From NCBI RefSeq assembly GCF_017254835.1, contig NZ_JAFKCW010000003.1, forward strand, positions 186,001-250,000: a DNA stretch of 64,000 nt, read 5' to 3'. The DNA comes from Algoriphagus aestuariicola (GTDB lineage Bacteria; Bacteroidota; Bacteroidia; Cytophagales; Cyclobacteriaceae). Below, in pieces: positions 18,748-26,620 of the stretch (positions within the stretch are counted from its first letter, which is position 1; each line of letters opens with the position of its first letter). A program made the position numbers and the translations under genes. The notes below the pieces were generated by a model, which did not search any database, was not told where the DNA came from, and saw only the letters and a list, made by a program, of their open reading frames with translations.

Positions 18748-19110
18748 CTGGGACAGGTTCATTTTGCTTTTACAATTTCAAATTTATTTGAATCGTATCA
18801 TTTTGAACCCGTTCAAAATGTAGCCCTAATCGCCGTATTACCCCATTTTGTGTTTTTGGTTTTTGAATGATCTTTTTTCTTTTTGATGTGAAAAGCAGAA
18901 AACGAACCTATTTTCTGTATGGTCTAAATTAGAAAACGAACCTTTGGAATTTCCGCTTATTTGAATGTTTTCGCATTTTTCAGAATTGGATCCATCTGAA
19001 CGGTTTTTAACCTCATTTCCACTTCGTAAAATTCGTACGGTACGAGGGGTACGAGCCGTACGAACCGTACGAGTGAAGACACCCTACTTTTTCTTTTTGC
19101 TGTTTTGATT
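18748..19110. repeat. Dispersed repeat family, copy C
   Basis: Begins with two tandem ACTGGGACA units and GGACAGGTTCATTTTGC at about 18748-18770. Then follow TTTGAATCGTATCATTTTGAA, the block TGATCTTTTTTCTTTTTGAT..GTGAAAAGCAGAAAA (18868-18902), a CGTACG array at 19033-19073 made of four to five TACGA(G/A) units, and CTTTTTCTTTTTGCTGTTTT. Order and spacing match copy A at 5215. The opening motif lies about 60 bases after a tRNA 3' remnant in both copies. Confidence 0.62.
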
Positions 19111-19199
19111 AGTTTTCCATGACACTTTCACCAAGCTGACTTTTCGTATCCGATCCTTGGTTGTAGAGATTTTAGCCGAAAATATTTTTTCGTTCCTAG

Positions 19200-19592
19200 C
19201 TAGACGCTCACCTTTTCCTGTTTTCCATCCAGCTCATAGGGTTGAATAAGCACTTCGACAGGAAGCTTTAAGAAAGCTGATAGATTTCTGATCATTTCGA
19301 TCGTCAACGCCCTTTTCCTATTTAAAACGAGGCTTACTGTGGTTTTACTTCCAATTGCCGGGATAAGATCTTTGTCCTTGAGATCTTTTCTGCCCATTGT
19401 TTCTTTTATGGCCTCGATGGGATCGGGCAAGGCAATAGCGTAATGCTCCTTTTCGTATTTTTCAATTAAAGTCACCAGCAATTCTGCCTCCATCCCTTCA
19501 GCACTGTCGGGATCTGTTTCGAAGATTTTAGAAAGCCTGGCAAGGGATTCTTCATACTCCTTTTCTGTCGTAATTGTCTTTTCCCACTTCAT
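19200..19592 (-). CDS. higA: HigA-type antitoxin
   Basis: A 130-residue protein. The C-terminal half is a Cro/C1-type helix-turn-helix (IPAIGSKTTVSLVLNRKRALTIEMIRNLSAFLKLPVEVLI), with the longer N-terminal arm (EAELLVTLIEKYEKEHYAI..PDPIEAIKETM) seen in HigA/HTH antitoxins paired with HigB of the YhaV/HigB2 kind. It follows the toxin gene on the same strand after a 21-base gap, the toxin-first order typical of higBA. It should neutralise HigB and repress the operon. Confidence 0.82.
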   Translation of the reverse strand: MKWEKTITTEKEYEESLARLSKIFETDPDSAEGMEAELLVTLIEKYEKEHYAIALPDPIEAIKETMGRKDLKDKDLIPAIGSKTTVSLVLNRKRALTIEMIRNLSAFLKLPVEVLIQPYELDGKQEKVSV

Positions 19593-19613
19593 GTTTTCAC
19601 TTTTATTTACGAT

Positions 19614-19919
19614 TTAAAATTGTTCAACCGTACTTGCGTCCACCTTGTCATATTCTAAGTGCGTCCCGATGAATTTAATAAACACCCACTGCCGCAAATA
19701 GCTGATTTGAACGATTAACCGATATTTATTCCGTGCAATGTTAAACACCACCCGATTGTTTTTAACAGGATCTGCGTCAGGAAAATCCTGAACCACATCC
19801 GAGGGCTTTTGCCATACAGCGTGTTTTGTGACAGCCATCCAGGTCTCAATGCTTGATTTTGAATCTGGATGCTTCTGGTAAAACTCCGTCAGATTTTTGA
19901 TGGCAATAATGTTTTTCAA
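19614..19919 (-). CDS. higB: HigB family mRNA interferase toxin
   Basis: A 101-residue RelE-superfamily toxin with the HigB_toxin family marks: an N-terminal LTEFYQKHPDSKSSIETWM, then NRVVFNIARNKYRLIVQISYLRQWVFIKFIGTHLEYDKVDASTV (in parts). It should cleave mRNA on ribosomes. The start appears to be TTG at 19919. The operon lies just inside the left end of the 32-kb block. A 3' fragment of a close relative lies at the other end (50437-50555). Addiction modules often stabilise islands. Confidence 0.83.
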   Translation of the reverse strand: MKNIIAIKNLTEFYQKHPDSKSSIETWMAVTKHAVWQKPSDVVQDFPDADPVKNNRVVFNIARNKYRLIVQISYLRQWVFIKFIGTHLEYDKVDASTVEQF

Positions 19920-20049
19920 AGCAAGCTGTTTAATAAACGGTCGAAGACATTAAAAAGTTTTCATTCTGAAAACTTCTAGCGTTAATTTCCCAATCTCTAA
20001 ACCTCTAATGTCGATAAATCTCACCCAGTGGACATCCTTTACAGGAAAC

Positions 20050-20240
20050 ATTGAAAGGCAATTCTCAGGTTTGGAAATTTCAATTCATTTGAATCGTTGC
20101 GAATTTCAATCCTCGAACAATTCGTACAGTACGAGGTGTGCGAGTCGTACGAACCGTACGATTGAAGCATCCAGACTTTTTCTTTTTGGTGTCTGAAAAT
20201 CTTTATGACGCCTCTATTCGCCGAATTTTCCAGATTAATT
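20050..20240. repeat. Dispersed repeat family, copy D (partial)
   Basis: In the spacer after nosY, AATTCATTTGAATCG is followed at 20121-20161 by a CGTACG array (TTCGTACAGTACGAGG, then GTCGTACGAACCGTACGA) and CTTTTTCTTTTTGGTGT. This is the 3' half of the repeat as seen in copies A and C, without the GGACAGG opening. No gene is supported in 19920-20286. Confidence 0.55.
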
Positions 20241-20286
20241 CTTGTTTTTAGAAATTCAAGCAGAGAATGTTTTCTCGACTCCCCGA

Positions 20287-21054
20287 TTAAAAATCCTTTT
20301 TCTTGAAGATTCGTCCCGACAGCCCTATCGGCACAACCAACCAAATTGAGAGGACCATTAGAATGACCAGCATGCCGATGCCACTGCTAAAAAACTGCTT
20401 GAAAAACGCTCCTGTATAGCCCATCAGTGCTGAGATATCCAACTGCATCAGCATCAAAATCCTGCCCAAATCCACCGGATTGAGCATGACCAGACCCAGA
20501 GTTGCTTTTTCCAAAGGATAATCGGCAAAACTGTAAATGATGTACAGTACAAATCCATCATACACCAAGGAAAAGTAGATCCACAGTGCCAGACTGATTC
20601 CGATCGCCTTGGCTTTGTCGCGGGTCATCACGCTGGCCAAAAAGGCAAAACCTGTAAATACCGCACTGAGAATCATTCCAACCGCCAAAAGTGTAATCAG
20701 ACTGCTATCCGCTCCCCAGAGCAGCATTGGCAAACCAAAACCGATCAAGATAGATAGACTCAGCATCAGGATCACCGCCAGCAGCTGACTGAGGAACACC
20801 TGGGAGCGCTTAACCGGCTGGGCTAGCATCAGTTCAACAAACTCCAGATTATTGTAAAAATGGGTGGTCGCAAAAACCGCTGAAATCAGGGGGACCACCA
20901 TGATCATGATGTTCATCAGACTAAGTGATACTTTGCTCAGGTCATCCGAAACCTGATAAATTGAAATAGCCACCAAAGCCAAAAATACCGTATAAATGAT
21001 GGCGAATCGGGATTTGAGTATATCGTAAAGGGCGTATTTGAGTAGCTTAAGCAT
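20287..21054 (-). CDS. nosY: NosY, ABC transporter permease for NosZ maturation
   Basis: A 255-residue membrane protein with six predicted hydrophobic helices. The region FYNNLEFVELMLAQPVKRSQVFLSQL is characteristic of NosY/ABC-2 type permeases of the nos system. Together with NosF and NosD it supplies a sulphur or copper species for the Cu-sulphide (CuZ) site of N2O reductase. The start overlaps the end of nosF by 8 bases. Last gene of the nos operon, which runs from 28648 down to here. Confidence 0.88.
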   Translation of the reverse strand: MLKLLKYALYDILKSRFAIIYTVFLALVAISIYQVSDDLSKVSLSLMNIMIMVVPLISAVFATTHFYNNLEFVELMLAQPVKRSQVFLSQLLAVILMLSLSILIGFGLPMLLWGADSSLITLLAVGMILSAVFTGFAFLASVMTRDKAKAIGISLALWIYFSLVYDGFVLYIIYSFADYPLEKATLGLVMLNPVDLGRILMLMQLDISALMGYTGAFFKQFFSSGIGMLVILMVLSIWLVVPIGLSGRIFKKKDF

Positions 21055-21790
21055 GAGTCAGAACTTTAGTGGTTGACTTTTTTTTTAGGGTCCACTGCAT
21101 CAGTTTGGCAATGGCAGGAGAAAACTTCTCCTCTGAGGTCATTTCTTTCAGGCTTTCGATGGAGTCATTGAAAAATACCTCCCCTTCGAAGATATAAATT
21201 GCCTGATTGGTCAGCTCTTCCAGATCACTCAGGATATGGGATGTGATCAGGATGAGCTTGCCTGCTTCCCGTTCCTTCCGGATCTTGGATTTTAGGGTCT
21301 CAGCTGCGATCGGATCAAGTCCAGCGGTAGGTTCGTCCAAGACCAAGACTTCGGGGTTGAAAAGAAAAGCCAAAGCCGCACTGACTTTTTGAGTAGTACC
21401 GCCCGACAAGGTCCCCATTGTCTTTTCTTTGATTTTTTCCAGTTCAAACGCCTCGACTAGATCCAGGTCATACTCCCTGATCTCAGGTCGCATGTCTTTC
21501 ATCATGGAGAAGAGCTGTCCAATTTTCATATTCTGGGGATATCTCCCGATTTGGGGCATGTAGCCGACATCTTTTCGGTAGTCCTCTTTACCCTTGATTG
21601 AACGACCTTTGACGAGGATTTCACCGCTGTCCGGCAGTACCATTCCCAAGATAGATTTGATCAGCGTAGTCTTCCCGCTGCCGTTGGGACCCATGATGGC
21701 ATAGCTGTTTCCCTTGTCAAAACTGAGCGTGAAGTCCTTGAGCACTTCCTGCCTGCCAAACTTTTTGGATATCGAGTTAACCGAAATCAT
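21047..21790 (-). CDS. nosF: NosF, ABC transporter ATPase for NosZ maturation
   Basis: A 247-residue ATPase with Walker A GPNGSGKTT (residues 34-42), Q-loop MPQIG, signature LSGGTTQKVS, Walker B VLVLDEPTAGLDP and the switch His in ITSHIL. It couples ATP hydrolysis to NosY and the periplasmic NosD. It overlaps nosD by 14 bases and nosY by 8 bases, so translation is coupled. A tyrosine/threonine in place of Q after the signature (SGGTTQK) is normal for NosF. Confidence 0.92.
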   Translation of the reverse strand: MISVNSISKKFGRQEVLKDFTLSFDKGNSYAIMGPNGSGKTTLIKSILGMVLPDSGEILVKGRSIKGKEDYRKDVGYMPQIGRYPQNMKIGQLFSMMKDMRPEIREYDLDLVEAFELEKIKEKTMGTLSGGTTQKVSAALAFLFNPEVLVLDEPTAGLDPIAAETLKSKIRKEREAGKLILITSHILSDLEELTNQAIYIFEGEVFFNDSIESLKEMTSEEKFSPAIAKLMQWTLKKKSTTKVLTHA

Positions 21791-23018
21791 AAGGTTTCAT
21801 TTTAGGGGATTGATCGATCATCTGGTCGGGAGTCATGGTCGGAAGGATCTTTTCCATCCGATCCAGAAGCGTCACCATAAAACTCCTCCAAAGCATCACC
21901 GCAGCTGGGATTTTCTCTACGATCACACTGTACAAGTTGATCGGACGATAGGGTACATCCCCAATCAGATCCTTGTTTAGGTCATAGCCTTCATATTTGT
22001 CCCAGTAGTTTTCAGTGATCGTGTTGAGCACCACCGAACCGTTGGAGCTCATGTCGAAGGTATTTTGGGTGAAGTTATTGGCTTTGAATGTGTTCTGATC
22101 ACAGCTCGCCATGAGCTTGAGGGCCCAACCGTTTTGTTGAAAAGTATTGCCGGTAAATTCGATTCTACTGCTGCCCTCCATGTAGATGCCGATGGTGTTT
22201 TTGAGGAAAATATTGCCGACGATTTCGCTGTCACTGATGTCTTTGAGCAAAATCCCATAGGCGCTCGAACCCCAGTTTTCCTCAAATCGGTTTTCCTTCA
22301 TCAAGACATTTTTAGTGTACATCACGGCCACACCGGCACCGTTATTTTTGAAGGTATTTCGGATGTAGCTGTTGTCATGAGAAAACATGAAATGCAGCCC
22401 ATAGCGCATGTTCTTTTGCACCAGATTTTCCACCGCCTCGGTGTTGGTGACGAATTCCAGATAGATACCGTCCCGGTGACCCGAAACCTTGTTGTTGGTG
22501 ATAAATGAATCTTTGCACTTCCAAAGATGAATCCCATTGCCCACTTCAAATTCACGCAGCGCGTTGGAGTGGATTTGATTCCCAGAGATGGTCATTCCCG
22601 AGGAATTGGAGAAATGGAGTCCAAAGAAGGCATTTTCAAGGATGTTGTCTTTGACCACACAGTTCTTGGAATCGAAAAATTTAATGGCGGCCGAATCGTC
22701 CATATTGGACTTGCCGGTGTTGATGATTTTGAAACCTTGGATGGTCACTCTTTCCGCCGCGATGATCAGGATATTTCCTTTCATCTGCCCATCCAAAACC
22801 GGATGATTTTCTCCGATCAACACCAGTGGCTTGCGAATAACAATCCCTGACTGCTGATACACGCCGGAGGCAATCCTCAGCGTATCTCCGGCCGATGCGC
22901 CATCTACGGCTTTCTGGATCGACTGTCCCGGTGAAATCCGGATGACAGCAGAAAATCCCTCCATATACGAGAAGAGTCCAATCAGTAAAAACCAGAAAAT
23001 TCTAAGGTTAGCGCTCAT
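21777..23018 (-). CDS. nosD: NosD, periplasmic beta-helix protein for NosZ maturation
   Basis: A 413-residue secreted protein with a signal peptide (MSANLRIFWFLLIGLFSYMEGFSA). It is a right-handed parallel beta-helix with many NxF/NxI-type coils (KDNILENAFFGLHFSNSSG, SGNQIHSNALREFEVGNGIHLWK and so on). The C-terminus ENYWDKYEGYDLNKDLIGDVPYRP is the conserved NosD tail. NosD acts in the periplasm with NosFY to assemble the copper-sulphide centre of NosZ. Confidence 0.92.
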   Translation of the reverse strand: MSANLRIFWFLLIGLFSYMEGFSAVIRISPGQSIQKAVDGASAGDTLRIASGVYQQSGIVIRKPLVLIGENHPVLDGQMKGNILIIAAERVTIQGFKIINTGKSNMDDSAAIKFFDSKNCVVKDNILENAFFGLHFSNSSGMTISGNQIHSNALREFEVGNGIHLWKCKDSFITNNKVSGHRDGIYLEFVTNTEAVENLVQKNMRYGLHFMFSHDNSYIRNTFKNNGAGVAVMYTKNVLMKENRFEENWGSSAYGILLKDISDSEIVGNIFLKNTIGIYMEGSSRIEFTGNTFQQNGWALKLMASCDQNTFKANNFTQNTFDMSSNGSVVLNTITENYWDKYEGYDLNKDLIGDVPYRPINLYSVIVEKIPAAVMLWRSFMVTLLDRMEKILPTMTPDQMIDQSPKMKPYDFG

Positions 23019-23042
23019 TTGTATCAGTATTTATCCGCTCAG

Positions 23043-23477
23043 TCACTTAAACTGAGTAGTCAATTCTCCCCAGGCGAGATACACTCCTCCTGTTTTGCTT
23101 TTGTGTTCTTTCAGCATATCATAATCCGGAAAAGCCACAATCTGACTTGCCATGGGCGTTTTGAACTCCTCAGACTTGAGATAAAAAGCAAGACTCGCAT
23201 CCAGAAGCACACCCGGATTTACAAAGTCCGTCACCAGAATATGCTTATACAGTTGTGTTTTCCCATCCTCCGAATCCATGAATTGAAGCATGCAGTTCAC
23301 ATCGTCAAAGACGAAGACTTTCCCTTTTTCAGTGACGAGTTCGCCTCCGAATTTGGGATCCATTAGGGTCATCTTGCAGTGATGACATCCATCCTGACCA
23401 TAAGCGATTGGCCTGGGATCTGCAGAGCAGGAAGCCAAAAAGATCAATAGAGCGATTATCGATAGGTAGCGTTTCAT
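23043..23477 (-). CDS. nosL: NosL, copper-binding lipoprotein
   Basis: The ATG at 23477 gives 144 residues with signal peptide and lipobox (MKRYLSIIALLIFLASC). The frame extends upstream to 23567, but that part overlaps the previous gene and precedes the signal peptide. The NosL marks are YGQDGCHHCKMTLMDPKFGGELVTE (copper-binding CxxC with Met) and FDDVNCMLQF. NosL delivers copper(I) to apo-NosZ. It follows the 200-residue membrane protein gene by one base. Confidence 0.9.
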   Translation of the reverse strand: MKRYLSIIALLIFLASCSADPRPIAYGQDGCHHCKMTLMDPKFGGELVTEKGKVFVFDDVNCMLQFMDSEDGKTQLYKHILVTDFVNPGVLLDASLAFYLKSEEFKTPMASQIVAFPDYDMLKEHKSKTGGVYLAWGELTTQFK

Positions 23478-23478
23478 C

Positions 23479-24081
23479 TTAGTTTGAGGTATAAGGATTC
23501 TGGACAAGGGCAGGTTTTTCAAGCCGGTCCCGGACGATAGCCAAGATGAGCAGTCCCACTCCTCCAATCAAGATCCAGCTTCCGGTATCCGGTCCAGAGT
23601 AAGCGAGGAAGTTCAGGAGCTCTTTGTATCCGATCAGGGGTGGCTGATAACTCATGCCTTCCACTTTGATGGCTGCTTTTGGATCCAGGTTGTGGCCATA
23701 TTCGTAGCCCCATCGGTACATATCGACCAAGACCAATACTCCAAAAAGCGAAATCAAACCGAAAAAGGAATACAGACTCCACCTTTTCCCAATCAGAAAA
23801 GCGATCATCCCAAAACCTATCAATGCACCGATGATATAGATCAGGTAGGTAAACTCCGGAAACATCTCGTCTCCGATATGCCTCATTCCGATGTAGTGGT
23901 TGACCCCGTTGATCTGATCCACGTTCCCGCTCAGATGATCGATCCAGATTTTCATGTTGAGTCCCTCGGGATATTGGGGAGCCCAGAGGCTGATTTGCCA
24001 AAGTGGAGTAAAGTACGCCGGGATAATCAGCAGCGCAGCAAGTAGAATCAGAACCCGGTTTGAAAGGCTAAGCGACTTCAT
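23479..24081 (-). CDS. Membrane protein of the nos operon, function unknown
   Basis: A 200-residue protein with four or five hydrophobic helices (residues 9-27, 72-95, 101-122, 166-183). The loop GLNMKIWIDHLSGNVDQINGVNHYIGMRHIGDEMFPE is rich in His, Asp and Met and probably faces the periplasm. Genes of this kind occur between nosZ and nosL in Bacteroidota nos clusters. The HYIGMRHI and MYRWGYEYGHN stretches could bind metal; that is inference. It sits 57 bases after nosZ and 1 base before nosL. Confidence 0.75.
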   Translation of the reverse strand: MKSLSLSNRVLILLAALLIIPAYFTPLWQISLWAPQYPEGLNMKIWIDHLSGNVDQINGVNHYIGMRHIGDEMFPEFTYLIYIIGALIGFGMIAFLIGKRWSLYSFFGLISLFGVLVLVDMYRWGYEYGHNLDPKAAIKVEGMSYQPPLIGYKELLNFLAYSGPDTGSWILIGGVGLLILAIVRDRLEKPALVQNPYTSN

Positions 24082-24138
24082 GTGACTTGGGTTAAATACC
24101 GCCGACCCTTTTCGGAGCCGACGGTAGGATTTAAGGGG

Positions 24139-26097
24139 TTACTCAACGTCCCCTGTTGAAAATTTTAAAGGGGTATTGGTGCCTTTGGGAGATACTCTGA
24201 GGTATCCCTGCATCTCCTGGTGGAGTGCAGAACAGAAGTCTGTACAATAGAAAGGAAACACTCCCGCTCTGTCCGGCACCCACTTCAGCGTGGAAGTTTC
24301 GCCTGGCATGATGAGCAATTCAGCGGTATTGGCTCCCTTGATGGCAAATCCGTGGGGAACATCCCAGTCCTGCTCCAGGTTGGTCACGTGGAAATATACC
24401 TCGTCACCGACGTTGACCCCTTCGATGTTGTCCGGTCTGAAGTTGGAGCGGATCGAGGTCATGTAGACGTGAATCTCATTTCCTTTGCGCTCAACCCTTG
24501 CATCTGTGATACCTTTCAGGGCAAAGGGGCTCATGTTTTTCTCAATAGGATAGAATTTCACCTGACGGTCCTTGATCAGGCTGGCAGGAAATGCCTCCGC
24601 GTAGTGAGGTTCACCAATCGTCGGGAAGTCCAACAAAAGCTGCATCTTATCACCGGAGATGTCATAGAGCTGGGCGGAATGCGCCAGTTCCGGTCCGGTA
24701 GGCAGGTAACGGTCTTTGGTGATCTTGTTGTAAGCCACCATGTACTTGCCGTGAGGCTTCCCTGTAGGACCGCCTGGAATACTCAAGTGACCAACAGAAT
24801 AGTAAGTCGGCACCCGATCCACTACCTCTAGGGTTTCAATATTCCACTTCACAATCTCCGAAGACACGAACATGGACGTATAGGCAAATCCTTTTCCATC
24901 AAACTCGGTGTGTAAAGGCCCCAAACCTGGCTTCACCACTTCGCCATGCAGTACGGATTCATATTTCAAGACTGGCATGCCGTTAAGCTCTCCTTCGAAA
25001 TCCTTGTTTTCTATAGCAGCCAGCATCTTGGTGAAAGAGAACACCGGGATGATCGCAGCCAACTTACCGCTACCGACAATGTATTCTCCGGTCGGATCAG
25101 TGTCTGTACCGTGTGGAGATTTCGGGCATGGGATAAAGTAAACAATGTCCTTCAACACCGTAGGGTCCAGCGTCAGCACCTCTTCGATCTTGGTCGAGGT
25201 GGCCGAGTGTGTTTCCTCATCCCACTTATTGTGCACGTAGCTTGCCTTTTTCTTGGTTCCCTTTCCTGCTTTCACATATTCTTCAGCCTTTTTCCAGTTG
25301 ATGGCCATGATGAAGTCCTTGTCTTTTTGTGAAGCATTTACTTCCAAAAGCGTATGGGCCATCTCGGTATTGTACGTGGAGAAAAAGAACCAGCCGTGGG
25401 ACATATTTTTTCCGGCACGGGCCAGGTCAAAGTTGAAAGGCGGCGCCTCGATCTGGAAGGAAAGATTCATCTCACCACTTTCCGGATTTACTCCGATGAA
25501 GGAAATGTGTCCCTTGAAGTTCTCTTTGTAGGAGTCAATGGATACATCCTGATTATCTCCTACGGGCACCGAAAAACGGGTTCCTGCTACCACATACTCC
25601 GTGTTTTGGGTAATGAAAGGAGATGAGTGGTTACCGGCCGAATTAGGGATCTCGATGATCTCCACGGTCTTGAAGGTGTTGAGATCAATCCGGGCGATTC
25701 TGGGGGTATTGTTTGCATTCGCAAAAGCCCATCTCGCGTCGTGTTCCGCATTGGTGGTAGAGATGGCGATGTGGTGCAGGTCGTCCCAGGGAACAAATCC
25801 ATGCGATGTATTGAGCATGGGCTTGGATTCTTCGGAATATCCCCAACCATTCTCCGGATTCACGGAGAAGACGGGAAGAATCTTCAACACGCGACCAGAT
25901 GGAAGGCCGACAACGGATATCTGCCCGTTGAAACCGCCCGAGACGATGTTATAAAACTCATCGTGGTTACCGGGTGCTACATACACTTTGGATGCCGCAT
26001 CACCAGTGATCGCAGTTTGTGCGCCTTTGGGCTTGCATCCGGGGGCCAATGCAAAGGCTGTCATGCCCACTGCTAAAAGCCAGACTTTCTTTTCCAT
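24139..26097 (-). CDS. nosZ: Nitrous-oxide reductase NosZ, clade II (Sec-type)
   Basis: The terminal denitrification enzyme (N2O to N2), 652 residues, periplasmic. The N-terminus lacks a twin-arginine motif and looks like a Sec or lipoprotein signal (ALAPGC, C21), as in clade II enzymes. CuZ histidines are present: DLHHI (108-109), CPKSPHGTD, GPLHTEFD, GHLSIPGGPTGKPHGK and EPHYAEA. The C-terminal CuA domain has FYCTDFCSALHQEM with C618, C622, H626 and M629. All ligands that I know are intact, so it should be active. The cytochrome c encoded just upstream is the probable electron donor. Confidence 0.96.
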   Translation of the reverse strand: MEKKVWLLAVGMTAFALAPGCKPKGAQTAITGDAASKVYVAPGNHDEFYNIVSGGFNGQISVVGLPSGRVLKILPVFSVNPENGWGYSEESKPMLNTSHGFVPWDDLHHIAISTTNAEHDARWAFANANNTPRIARIDLNTFKTVEIIEIPNSAGNHSSPFITQNTEYVVAGTRFSVPVGDNQDVSIDSYKENFKGHISFIGVNPESGEMNLSFQIEAPPFNFDLARAGKNMSHGWFFFSTYNTEMAHTLLEVNASQKDKDFIMAINWKKAEEYVKAGKGTKKKASYVHNKWDEETHSATSTKIEEVLTLDPTVLKDIVYFIPCPKSPHGTDTDPTGEYIVGSGKLAAIIPVFSFTKMLAAIENKDFEGELNGMPVLKYESVLHGEVVKPGLGPLHTEFDGKGFAYTSMFVSSEIVKWNIETLEVVDRVPTYYSVGHLSIPGGPTGKPHGKYMVAYNKITKDRYLPTGPELAHSAQLYDISGDKMQLLLDFPTIGEPHYAEAFPASLIKDRQVKFYPIEKNMSPFALKGITDARVERKGNEIHVYMTSIRSNFRPDNIEGVNVGDEVYFHVTNLEQDWDVPHGFAIKGANTAELLIMPGETSTLKWVPDRAGVFPFYCTDFCSALHQEMQGYLRVSPKGTNTPLKFSTGDVE

Positions 26098-26122
26098 AAT
26101 GGTCTATTGATTAAAATTTGAA

Positions 26123-26620
26123 TTATTTGGCAGCAGCGTCCCGCTCTCCTGCTTTTTCCTCGTCATTTCTTCTCATGAATTCCAGAATTCCCCTAGCATC
26201 CGCCTGAGAAAGATTTTGATTGGGCATTCGGGTAAGACATTCTTCCAGGAGCTTTTGGGCCGTGGGATCTTGCTCCAGCATGACATCCACGTTGGTGATC
26301 ATGTTCAGAATCCATTCAGGCCGTCTTCGATTAGTCACCCCCTGAAATCCGGGCCCAACCAGACGTTTGTCATTCAGCTGGTGACAAGCCGTACATTTCA
26401 TGTCCACGATTGCTTTTCCGGCATCAGCCAGAGAAGCATCGATTCCGCTTCCAAGGTCGACGGACTTCACTTCGCCGATTCCTTTGGGATCGGCGGCAGC
26501 AGCTTCGGTAGCCGGAGCGGAGGTAGTTTCAGTTGAGGTGGCAGACTGTTCTGAACCTCCTCCACAGGCAGTCAGGAGAATCCCCAGGATTCCGGCTGAC
26601 CATAGCAGGGATTTTTTCAT
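26123..26620 (-). CDS. Cytochrome c lipoprotein, probable electron donor to NosZ
   Basis: Internal start at 26620 of the longer frame described above. It gives 165 residues: signal peptide with lipobox (MKKSLLWSAGILGILLTAC), a low-complexity Ser/Thr/Ala linker (22-45), and a single haem-binding CTACH (76-80) with a later RMPNQN that supplies the axial Met. Such c-type cytochromes directly precede nosZ in many clade II operons and are thought to feed electrons to it. The complete export signal argues that this start is used. Confidence 0.72.
   Translation of the reverse strand: MKKSLLWSAGILGILLTACGGGSEQSATSTETTSAPATEAAAADPKGIGEVKSVDLGSGIDASLADAGKAIVDMKCTACHQLNDKRLVGPGFQGVTNRRRPEWILNMITNVDVMLEQDPTAQKLLEECLTRMPNQNLSQADARGILEFMRRNDEEKAGERDAAAK

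Noticed and set aside
18613-18870. An 85-codon plus-strand frame across the tRNA remnant and repeat copy C
   Set aside because: It translates the terminator, tRNA end and repeat; no family features, and the same DNA is explained by the repeats.
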